Of a DNA stretch of 64,000 nt, positions 49,401 to 58,940 are shown piece by piece. Source of the DNA: Nannochloropsis salina CCMP1776 (Eukaryota > Sar > Eustigmatophyceae > Eustigmatales > Monodopsidaceae); contig SDOX01000093.1 in assembly GCA_004565275.1 (NCBI GenBank), forward strand, positions 1 to 64,000, given 5' to 3'. Positions within the stretch are counted from its first letter, which is position 1, and each line of letters begins with the position of its first letter. The position numbers were made by a program, and so were the translations under genes. The notes under the pieces were generated by a model. It was not told where the DNA came from, did not search any database, and was given only the letters and a program-made list of their open reading frames with translations.

Positions 49401-52133
49401 CCGCCGTCGGTCGGAAGAGGAGCCGAAGGGTGAGGTGCTGAAGGCGATGAGGACGACTGGAGGGAGGAAGGGAGGGAAGGAGGAAGGGAGAAAGGGAGGG
49501 AGGGAGGGAGAGAGGGAGAGAGAGAGGGCGTGAGTGAGTGATGGAGGGGGAGAGATGATGAAAGGCGGAGAATGCGTGAAGGGAGGATAAAGAGCACAGG
49601 GACTGATACGGGTACATGCCGCACGCAAGCAACAAGCTAGGTCGAGAGAAGAAACAAGGCAGGAAAAGCGCCCGGAAAAAGAGCCTAATCAGCTTTCCCC
49701 CAACAAATAGGGAGCCAGACGAGAGGCGCTCTCCACCACGCACCACGCCCGCAGCCCGTGCCCCACCACCCCCAGCGCCTTCAAGTCAAGGGAGGCGTCC
49801 AGACGCTCCAAATAAGGCCAGGGTTGGGTGGCCATCGCGGAAGCAAGGAGAGGGGCGGTGCCCTCGGCGGAGAGCCTGGCATGGAGGGAAAGAGGGGGGA
49901 ACAGGGGAAGGTGGCAGGGGAAGTCTCTACATGTCAGAGGTCAAGCCACGTGGTTTCGACCGAAAACCAGCTTCCCAGTCCAACGTCCCCTCCCTCCCTC
50001 CCTCCCTCCCTCCCTCCCTCCCTCCCTTCCTCCCTCCCTCCCTCCCTCCCTCCCTCCCGCCTCCCCCCCCCAGGTCCTCGTGGTCCTCTCCGGGTGCCCC
50101 TCGGACGGAGATTGCGTCGCCCTCACCTCCCGCTTCGCCCTCCACTCCCTCGTCAACATCACCATCATGCTCACGCCAGCTGCCCAGGTAGGGAGGGAAG
50201 GAGGGCGGGAGGGGAGGGGAGGAGGGGCGCAGGAGGCAGGAAGCACTTGGTGACGCCATCGCGCCTTTTTCGCTGATCCTGTCCTGTCGTCCCGGCGTGT
50301 CTCAGGAACAAGCCGATCGATACGCCGACTTCTTCGCAGACGTCGGTCCCAAAGGCCGCTTCCACAACGTGAACTTGCTCAGGTAGCGGGGGAGGGAGGC
50401 AGGGAGGGGAGGGAGGGAGGGAGGGAGGGCTCGTCGATTTGTGTGCTTGTGCTTGGCTTATCGTCAGCCTGGTCCCTGCCTACTGCAGGCTGGAGCCGGT
50501 TGAGCAGGAGACGGGCTTGGAGCGGACGCACGAGATGCTCATGAAGGACATATTGACAGAGGCCTCAAAGAAGGGTAAGGAGGGAGGGAGGGAGGGAGGG
50601 AGGGAGGGAGGGAGGAAATGGAGAAGGACTGGCGAGAGATAAGGAAAGGGCTCTTGTTCCCAACAGACGCGGACCCAGCCTCTTGTTCCCTCATCCCTTC
50701 CCTCCTTTCTCCCCCCCCCCCCCTCTCCCGGTAGGAGAGTTCGCCTATGACCTGATTGTAGTGGGTTACCTGCCCTCTGTCTGGGAGAACGAGCGAAGCA
50801 GCTCCAATTTTCTGGGGACAGCGGCCGGGAGCAACGTGAGCAGCGCTGCTCCATCCCGTAGCAGGTGAGGAATGGGGGGAGGAAGGGAGGGAGGGATGGG
50901 AAAGGAATGGAGGAAGGGGAGGGGAAAAGAAGAAGATGAAAGAGGAGCTTGGATAGATGTCTTCGACCTCCTGATGTCGAATGAGGTTTCCATTTCATAC
51001 CCTCGATCTCACACTGCTTCTCCTTNNNNNNNNNNNNNNNNNNNNNNNNNNNNNNNNNNNNNNNNNNNNNNNNNNNNNNNNNNNNNNNNNNNNNNNNNNN
51101 NNNNNNNNNNNNNNNNNNNNNNNNNAAAAAGATCCCTTTCTTTTCCTCTCCCGTGGTCATCGCTTACCAGGCTACAAACGTTCGTTCCTGGGCGCCCCAT
51201 GCCCCTTCCTTCCTCCCTTCCTCCCCCCCTTCCTCCCCCCCTCCCTCCCTTGTCTCGGACCGGGACGCCCAAGCATTTCGAATCCTCCACCCGCCCGGCC
51301 AGGGAGGAGGGAGGGGAGGGAGTGGGGAAAAGGGCGGTAGGAGAGAAGATTCGACAGGTCTGGACGTAGGCCCGGTAGGAAGATTTGGCGCGAAAGTTCG
51401 GGGACGTCGCGGCCAGGGCCTCCGTCTGGGTGGAGGGAGGGGTCCAGGGCGCGCGTGAATCCCTCCGAGGCACCTCGCATATACCCTCTATTCCTCGCTT
51501 ACCCTCCCCTTTGGCCACCCTCCGGGACGTATCCACCCTCCCTCCCGCCCTCCCTTCCGCCCTCCCTCCCCCCGCTCTCGCACCTCTTGCGCCCCTAGAA
51601 AGCTGATCACTTCCGAGAGCACGTTCAGATTCAAACTCTCCAGTAGTGTAGCAGCGGGGTCGCTGTGTCGTAGAGGGGAAGAGCGTATTCAGGAAGGGAT
51701 AAAACGGAGGGGAAGAAGGTGGGGAGGGAGGGAGGGAGGGAAGGAGAGGGGGAGGGAGGGAATACCTGTGCGAAGTTGCTGGTATCACTCGTCCCCTCAA
51801 CGCGGTTCCCGTCATCCTCCTGACCGCACGCTTCGCGCCAGCGCGTCGGCACTTGACCCCTCCGGACGCCTTCTTCTGCCGGGTATCCTTTCCCGGACAC
51901 GGAGGTACCAGGGAAGTGGACAGGCCCCGCCCAGAAACCGCCCCGTCGCGTCCTCCTCCTCCTCCTCCCAAGTTGCCTCCTCCCTCCGCACCTCTTCCGC
52001 TCGAACCCCCACTCGAGGCCCCTCCTTCTTCTCCCTCGCTGCCATTGCATCCGCCGCGTTTGACCCGCTTGCTGTGCGATGTGGGTAGGCTCACGTGGTA
52101 CATCCGACGTTTCCCGTTCCGAAGCCGGGGCAT
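46483..52133 (-). CDS. F-box / leucine-rich-repeat protein, interrupted by a gap
   Basis: N-terminal exons 52133-51766, 51662-51584 and 51425-51168 encode a basic, Gly-rich start and an F-box-like motif (LNLNVLSEVISFLGAQE, then TEALAATSPNFRAKSSYRAY). Ten further exons are in perfect phase with each other: 49875-49744, 49456-49351, 49172-49051, 48776-48659, 48427-48346, 48111-47941, 47730-47592, 47427-47263, 47117-46898 and 46623-46483. They encode LRRs of the ribonuclease-inhibitor kind: LQHLTLRLL, HLRSLVHLALL, MRHLRLGRL, LQTLNLHGNRLSPFGASQLL and LDVRNTHIGAGGL. F-box/LRR proteins usually select substrates for SCF ubiquitin ligases. The N-terminal part ends at phase 0, but the first LRR exon needs phase 2. 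So at least one exon is missing between 49876 and 51167, where a 100-N gap and opposite-strand antiporter exons lie. That the two parts are one gene is inferred from strand, order and domain logic. Confidence 0.68.
49987..50058. repeat. CCCT tract at the left edge of the displaced exon block
   Basis: A near-perfect CCCT array of about 70 bases directly precedes the first displaced antiporter exon. Similar tracts lie in the antiporter intron at about 43240-43300, which makes a repeat-mediated join possible. Confidence 0.9.
50074..50864 (+). CDS. Displaced antiporter exons (cytosolic domain piece)
   Basis: Four plus-strand exons in phase: 50074-50187, 50306-50382, 50489-50574 and 50735-50864, 407 coding bases. 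They encode VLVVLSGCPSDGDCVAL, ADRYADFFADVGPKGRFHN, a helical piece (ERTHEMLMKDILTEASKK) and GEFAYDLIVVGYLPSVWENE. These correspond to the CHX-family tail segments VLFFGGPDDREALA and YDLFIVGRGHG..W.E, which normally sit just before ELG.IGDLLAS. The antiporter at 37830-45282 lacks exactly this piece but keeps both flanks. Entry phase 0 and exit phase 2 restore its reading frame. There is no start codon, transmembrane part or stop here, so it is not a gene by itself. A second, truncated paralogue is the alternative. Confidence 0.8.
51026..51125. other. Assembly gap of 100 N
   Basis: Exactly 100 unknown bases, a size often used for gaps of unknown length. It lies 160 bases right of the displaced antiporter exons and inside the F-box/LRR gene. 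Confidence 0.99.
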
Positions 52134-55100
52134 GCCTGTCTTTTTCGATCACTATCCAAGGGAGGTCGGGTCAGTGGGTCAGTCTCTTTCTATGTGTGAT
52201 CATGCATGAGCTTGTGCGGAGCGGGCCCTATGCAAGCTATTTCTTGTCCTCCATCTCCCTCGCTCGCAGCCCTCTTTTCCCGACAAACCACAAAGACAAC
52301 TATAAATGCACGTCCCGCCAAATAAGGTGCTTCCCTAGCTACGGCGGTTGAAATTTGGCCAATGGTTTTCAAATTTTGATACCTTTCTAATGAGAACCGT
52401 GACAAGGGCGAAGAGACAGGCCCGCCTGCCGTCTCCTCGAGTGCGATCAGTCCCGAAGGTGGGATCAGACAAGTCCTCCGAAAGCTGAAAAGACCCAAGT
52501 ATGCCTGTATGTGTATGTAATTTGGCTTTTTATTCCGTGAAGATACCAACAGGCGGGATACTGCCTGCACGCTGGACAAATCCTCCCACAATGCGCAAAG
52601 AGTGGTGCCCTCCACGACGACACATCATCGTCCGGCTCCGTAATGAGACTTCCAAAGGCCAATTTTACACACTCTTGTCCTTCTTAGGGCATACAGCTCC
52701 CTTTATTTGTTTCATAGATAAGTGATTCATGAAATATATGGTGCATTTAAGTGATTGTTGTCTTATAACAAAGGCGATTAGATGGAGAATCCCGCCCCTT
52801 GCCCAAGCCCAGCTCTCTCTGGGTCTGTCGATGCGTTTTGACCCTAAACAACACCGCCAACGACCACAAAGTGTATCACAGATCAAGAAACCCACAGAAA
52901 TGGGTATCTCACACAAGAACGACTAGTTGTTGAGGCGTGGAAAGTTCGCCGTGATGCGATCGTAGGTAGCTGAGGCCTTGATGGGAGCCTGAACCTCTTC
53001 AAACCCTTGAAAATAAAAAGAGGAAAAAGGCTCCGGCCGATCGTTCTCGTGAGGGTCTGGGGGCATTCAAAAAAATCTCACAACTTATTCAACAATTATT
53101 ATTTCTCCCATAGAATGATATGTATTTATTCATAAAAATTTTGCGCATCGAATTCTGAAATTTTTGTTACGGGCAAACGCATATTCATAATTATTTTGGC
53201 TTCCCTTACAGGCGCGTGTTTGCTCTATTTTTTTTTCCTCAAGTGTTCGTCGTCTTGCACACGACGCCTCGCCCACCGTCTCTCTTTTCTCGTTCAAGAC
53301 CGATTCACTTCTACCATGAACATCAAATCAATTCACTTAATTCAATAGATAAGAAGTTAACGTACAAATACTAGGGAGTTCTACGGATTTTGATGGTTTC
53401 TGCGCTGTGCATTATGGTGTTGTATCCACCTGATCTATGAGGAAATTTGAATTCCTAAACTGCTGTCGCGATAAACGGTTTTTCAGCAGACCCCGTCCTG
53501 ATAGCTTTCCCTTTGCACATCATCTTTGTGAACAACATAGCTCAAGCGCACGGTAACTACCACTCTCGTAGATGAAGAATGATTAGATAAAATAAAAAAC
53601 AGTGGGAGAGGACTTCTTATGCCCTTATAGACTACGAAAAGCGCGTTACATTTTCTGGTTGAAATGAAGTTCCACTTCGAGCTATCATCCAAGCTAAAGC
53701 CTTAGAGACGACTAGCTTTTTACCGATTCATTCTTGCATTAATAGAAAGAATAGAATAGAAATCATTTGATATTACATGCATTGGATTGACGACACTTGG
53801 TCTGCTACAACCTCTTGGATGGTGTTTTGGATGCGGATGTTTACCATTTGTTCTTGTGAAATGGCTTCTGATAAAATGGCAAAGGAATGAACAGGACTTA
53901 GCATACAAAAAATTGCGAGTAAAGAATATCGATCGGCGAATAGGACTTAGTCAGACTGAAACAATACGGTGAAGAGCGTAAGTAGGAGTTCATACGTTAC
54001 ATCGAGCAACAATTATCCGTGAAAAATCACTTAGTCATTCGGAGGCGGACCTAGGTAGTACTTTCAGAGTAGGGACCTACCCTTTCACGATTATTCGATA
54101 AGTGAAAGAGAAAAGAAACTATGAAACAAAAGCTATCAGACTCTTAAAAGCTTGATATGAAAGCGGCAACGAATTCAATAAACATATTGTGCTGGACAGG
54201 GTCACCAAATAAAGTCATCCAAGGGCATGGTATCGACGAGAGTGAACAAGGCAATCCAGATGAGGCAACAACTGTAATGGCCCGGTGCCGCAATGCATAG
54301 AGTAAGATTACTCCATTCTTGAATGCTACCTTGTTTCATATCATTTCAAAAACGTGCCAACAATGAACTCATGGTGTATTATGTAATCTGAAGGAGGGTT
54401 GAGAGCGGGCGAGCACACGTACGTCTCACTTTTTCCTTCTAATTCTCTTTCATATTTCTGTCAATTTCTGGATCAGTGTACATTTGAAAAACAATATCTG
54501 TCAGAAACTTGTGCTAAGGGTATCAAATAGCACTTCAGACAGCATCCATGGGTAAAACTTAAGCGGACTGGCGCTTGTCTCCCCGTCAAACAAAATTTTG
54601 ATAAGAAGCTAGTGAATTCCTCTTATCTTAAGACAAGCTCACAAAACGTACCCAGAATCAAAATATCTCAGGTTGCACAAGATGTTTCGTACACCTTGAG
54701 AATTCAAAAAAGAAATAATCCAACATTTCTGGTTATTTATGTGGAATGCCCCTTTAGTAGGGCTTGGGGTCCGTTCCGATCTTCATGCCGCCTGCTTCGC
54801 GCCAAAAATTCTTCCTCTAAAGACTGTGCTCGTGCATCGTCATCAGCGTTCCATGGCAGTGACTGCGTAACAATAACCAGCCTGCCGGGCGGCTGGCGCA
54901 CAACATGTACCGCTGTAGACGGAAATAACTGCTTGGTCTCAAGGTCGCCACAGTGGGGAGCTAGACTCTGGGAGCTGGATCAGGACGATTATACTATCAA
55001 GCACAAGATGTCCTTGGAGTCGTCGCTGAGTCGTACCTCTCATCCCGCTTGGGCAACATGATTAAATTAACCCTTCTAACCTAGAATGTGCCGCCTTTAA

Positions 55101-55182
55101 TGACACTGCACAGGCAATAGTACCTGAAGCTAAATTCACTTGCATACCGAGTTTTTAGTAAAGGGACAGCACCAGCATCTGC
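52134..55182. other. Long AT-rich gene-poor region
   Basis: Three kilobases of low GC with many A and T runs. Open frames of 60-150 codons (for example 54612-55061) show no domain, and codon use differs from the GC-rich genes on either side. I see no transposon termini, tRNA or clear repeat. It may be old transposon debris or a regulatory or centromere-like AT island; nothing in the sequence decides. Confidence 0.5.
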
Positions 55183-57635
55183 ATGTTTCCAGTACCCCGT
55201 AGAAGAGGCGTGAGTGCCTTCCCCGTCCTATCCTTCTCCCTCCTTCTCGTCGTCTTCCAGAGTGGCCATGTAGCCCAGGCCTTCTTTACGCAGCCATTAT
55301 TCTCTTCGTCGACGAGCTCTTTCTGGACCGGGGCCAGGAAAGAGGTGAGTACCCCGGCCCTTCTGACAGTGACATACATTGGCACGCCTCCGACCTCCTC
55401 CCTCTTCCCCCTCCCATGCCCCTTTCCAGTCCCTGCACGCCAGCTCCTCGGACGTAACCACCACCAGCTCCTCTTCCTCCTCCTCCTCCGTCAATGTCGC
55501 CGCCTCCAGCCCCACGCCCCCCTCCACACCCGCGCTTAACCCCTACGTGAGCGCAAGCCGGACGACCGGTAGGATTTGCATCACAGAGCCTTCCCCCTTG
55601 CCGCCTTGACCCCCACCTCACCCGCCTCCCTCCCTCTCTCGCTCGTACCCAAGGCTCTGGACTCTCGCAACCGCTGGACCCCATCGGACGCATCGACGCT
55701 AGCCCCCAGGCTCTCTTGGACTGGGTGAAGGCGGGCCGGTGAGGCCGGGAGCGGGCTTGAGGGGGGAAAGGGAAGCTAGGACGACGGGGGGGAGGGATGG
55801 AAATAACCTTGTTCGACTCCGTGGCCCCCCGCTTATTTTGGCTTTTCTTTTTTCCCATTTTCTCTTTTCTCCCTCCCTCCCTCCTTCCCCTCCCTGTGTG
55901 ACGCGGCAGTGGGGAGCTCCACGAAGGTGTGGCTTTCACCCATGCCCCGTCCTCGGACGCAGAGGTGGAGGGCGAGGGCGGGACGGAGGCAGGGACTGAG
56001 GAGCTGGCCGGGTGGACGCTGCAGACTCAGGCTCCAGTACAGGCGGGCACCGTGCTGGTCTCCATCCCCAACGTGTTGACACTCTCACCTACCCGGAGAA
56101 AGTTCAAGCTGCCCACGGGAGCGGCCGCGATGCAGGTGGGAGGGAACCAGGGAGAGAGGGAGGGAAGGAGGGAGGGAGGGGAGGCGCGTGGGGTCTTTCT
56201 GGACGGCGCCTGAGATGCCTGTCTTGGTGTGGTGCTCATACTCCCTCCCTCCCTCCCTCCCTCCCTCCCTCCCTCCCTCCCTCGTTTACCCCCAAAGGGG
56301 CATCGCCACCACCCTTCTACGCCGCCTTCCCACGAGCCTCACAGAGGACTGGAAGCTTCTGACGGGCGAGTCGCTCCACGTCGGCCACGACGAGACCAGC
56401 CGGACGGTAGGACCTCGTCCCTCCCCCCCCCCGCCCCTCGTTCCCTCCCTCCCTCCCCCCTCGCCCTCGTTCCCTCCCTCCCTCCCTCCCTCCCATCCCC
56501 CTCCTTTTCCTCAGTTCCTGGTCCTTTGTCACGATCCTTGTCAATAGTCTGATCGGAACAAGATCGGAACAAGACAATCGCCTTCCTCCCTGACTCTTCT
56601 CCCTCCCTCGTCCCGCTTTCCCACCCTCCCTCCCTCCCGCCCTCCCTTCCTCCCTTCCTCCCTCCCTCCCTCCCTCAGGTCCTTTTCCGGCCCCTCCCGG
56701 AGTCGGACGAGTCCCGAGACGAGCTGATGGAGACCGTGACCACCGACGACAGTGTCGTGAAGGAGTACAACCCCTACAGAGAAGCAGAGCTGATGGGTGA
56801 GGCCAGCCTTTCCTCCCTTCCTCCCTCTCTCTCGCCCTCCTTCCATCCCCTGCAGTGCATTGCCGGCGCCTGTCGAAGGCTCGCCGAGTATTGAGTCATT
56901 CCCTTTACTCACCACCCGTCCTCCCTCCCGCCCTCCTTCCCTCACTCAGAACGTCGGGAGATCGTGATATCTTACATGGGCGGGAACATGAATCGAAGCA
57001 TGCGAGAGATCCTCAAGTTCCGGATCGCGCAGAAGAAGGTGGGGAGGAAGGGGGAGGGAGAAAGGGAGGGAGGGAAGGAGGGAGGGAGGGAGGGAGGGAG
57101 GGAGGGAGGGAGGGAGGGAGGGAGGGAGGGAGGGAGGGAGTGGTGGGTCGCAAGCCACGCAAAGGAGAGGATAGAGAGGGAGGCAACAAGATGGAAACAC
57201 TCAGCCGCGCGTTTTTGGCACGTCACAGATATTGTATCAAGTCATATCCGATATTTGCCACACCATGTACGGTCTTGGCCTCGGTAAGTTCCCTGTTTTA
57301 CCTCTTTGTCCTCTCGTGCTTTCCTGTCGTGGTTTCTGCCCCTTCCCTCTTCCTTGGGAGTGTCTTTTCTCTCCCTTTCACTCTGTTTTGCCTCCCTCAG
57401 CTATGATCCCCGCGACCGACTGAAAACCGCTTTTTGTCTATCTCCCTGGGCTCATCCCCCCCCTCCTCCAGTTCAATCTGTGAACGACATGGAGGAGCTA
57501 GAGGAGGAGCGTCAGATCGCGCAGACGCCGGAAGAGAGTTCGAGACCACTCACGTCCTCGGGCGGGGGGGCCCGATCTTTGGATTCGATCCTCGCCTGGG
57601 CGAGCAAGACGTTTGGAGAAGATGCAGGGCTGTAA
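55183..57635 (+). CDS. Plastid-targeted-type protein, weakly SET-like N-part
   Basis: Exons: 55183-55344, 55430-55568, 55654-55738, 55910-56135, 56298-56406, 56679-56796, 56950-57038, 57229-57283 and 57472-57635, about 382 codons. The N-terminus is a signal peptide (FPVLSFSLLLVVF) ending GHVAQAFF. The Phe after Ala resembles the ASAFAP plastid signal of red-lineage algae, and a Ser/Thr-rich transit-like stretch follows. The next part (ALLDWVKAG, then GWTLQTQAPVQAGTVLVSIP) recalls the start of SETD3/Rubisco-LSMT SET domains, but no catalytic SET motif follows. The C-terminal part is acidic and helical (EIVISYMGGNMNRSMREIL, ILYQVISDICHTMYGLG). Exons 1-4 and 5-9 are each in phase, but the join 4/5 is off by one, across a GGGA/CCCT intron. 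A small exon may be missing. Family not recognised. Confidence 0.6.
57063..57140. repeat. (GGGA)n tract after a donor site
   Basis: About 18 copies of GGGA, one with an extra A, shortly after the donor of intron 7 of the plastid-type gene. It is one of the longest of the donor-side G-rich tracts in this region. Confidence 0.95.
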
Positions 57636-58940
57636 GAGAGGGGAGAGGGAGGGAGTAGGGAGGGGGGTTATAAATATGCAATCCGGACGGAGGTGCGTGT
57701 GCAAGCATTGGACATAGCCGCGTTTGTGGTTCGAGAACGATGTGACAGGGCACCGGCACAGAGGGGTGAGAGAGAAGAGGTGAACGAATAGGATAGAGGG
57801 ACGCGAGTAAGAAGGAGCGAGGTGCCGTAACGATAGGAACTGAGCAAGTTGGAAAGAAATGACCCTCAGGTTTGAGGGGGTAAGGCCTCTTGGGTGTATG
57901 TTGATGTCGAGGCTTGCTTTTGATTTCACGTGGCTCAGTGCCGATCATGCCGTACTTGCTTGTTTCGACTGCCGCACCGCCATATCGCATGGCGAGCAGC
58001 CCATGCTCTCTTATGCCGCGCGAGTATCGCCTGCAAGCCTCAGGACCGGGGGACTCAGCTTCCTCCCTCTACTCCTGGTGCCTGTACCTCGTATCCACAG
58101 GCCCCTGGATCAGGTCGGACTGGTCAACCGCACGCGACCCTTACATTCCTAAGGTCACTTCAAGCTCCCTGCACCCGGGAGGTGCCTTCACTTTGTCAGT
58201 CAGAGGATCACTTACTTGGGGGGAAACAGCCGTAAGGGCCTGGTCTCACCGTCATGGGCCTTGCCAGACACGTCGTTGTCGGTTCACTCTCTCTTGGGAG
58301 GCTTCCTTGATGTCTCCGTGGGAGGCCAGGAGGGCGGGGAGGCCTTGGCATACACAGGTGCATGACGAGTCTCTCCCACCCGCTGAACAACCTACCTGTT
58401 CATGCCGGGCACGGGCGTTTTTCCTCTCTTTTGCTCCTACCTACCTAGATCGAGGGGCGTCCCGATGGGAGGATGAGGCTTTTAACGCTCTTTTTTAGGG
58501 TCGATGAAGGCCGTCCGCCATCCTGGCTCTTCATCAGTGAAGAGGAGGAGCGACGTGCCTCTACCTACACGAGAGTGAGGCGGAGGGAGGGGCCCAAAAG
58601 ACCGATCCTCCCGCATTCAGGACCTCATGTCTCGCAAACCTCATCCTTTCCCTCGGTATCGCTCTCACTCGATCCCTTCTTTTGAAGGTTCTGACTCAAA
58701 AGTCATTCTTTCGTCCCTCTTTCTCTCTCCCCTCCCACACGCATCCACGCAGTCATGCACTCAATCTCACTCGTACACACCAACACATACATCTCTTTCC
58801 ACCATCGCCGTCCACTCGCTCGACAAGACGCGACACCTTCCCCTCCTCCTCCGCCAGAAAGGAGCCTCACCATCTCTTGCTTCCTCACTTTTTTCGCGCA
58901 ATATATGTCTTCTGTCAGTGTCGCGTCCAAGTCGTTCTGC
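57636..58940. other. Intergenic region between convergent genes
   Basis: A 194-codon plus-strand frame (57914-58498) is present but has no domain, no signal and an odd Trp/Ser/Pro composition. Overlapping frames in other phases look no better. I do not call a gene. The 3' regions of both flanking genes lie here. Confidence 0.45.

Noticed and set aside
52190-52615. A 141-codon minus-strand frame
   Set aside because: No domain or splice evidence, and composition unlike the neighbouring genes.
57914-58498. A 194-codon plus-strand frame
   Set aside because: No domain, no signal peptide and unusual Trp/Ser/Pro composition; overlapping frames are equally open, so coding is not supported.
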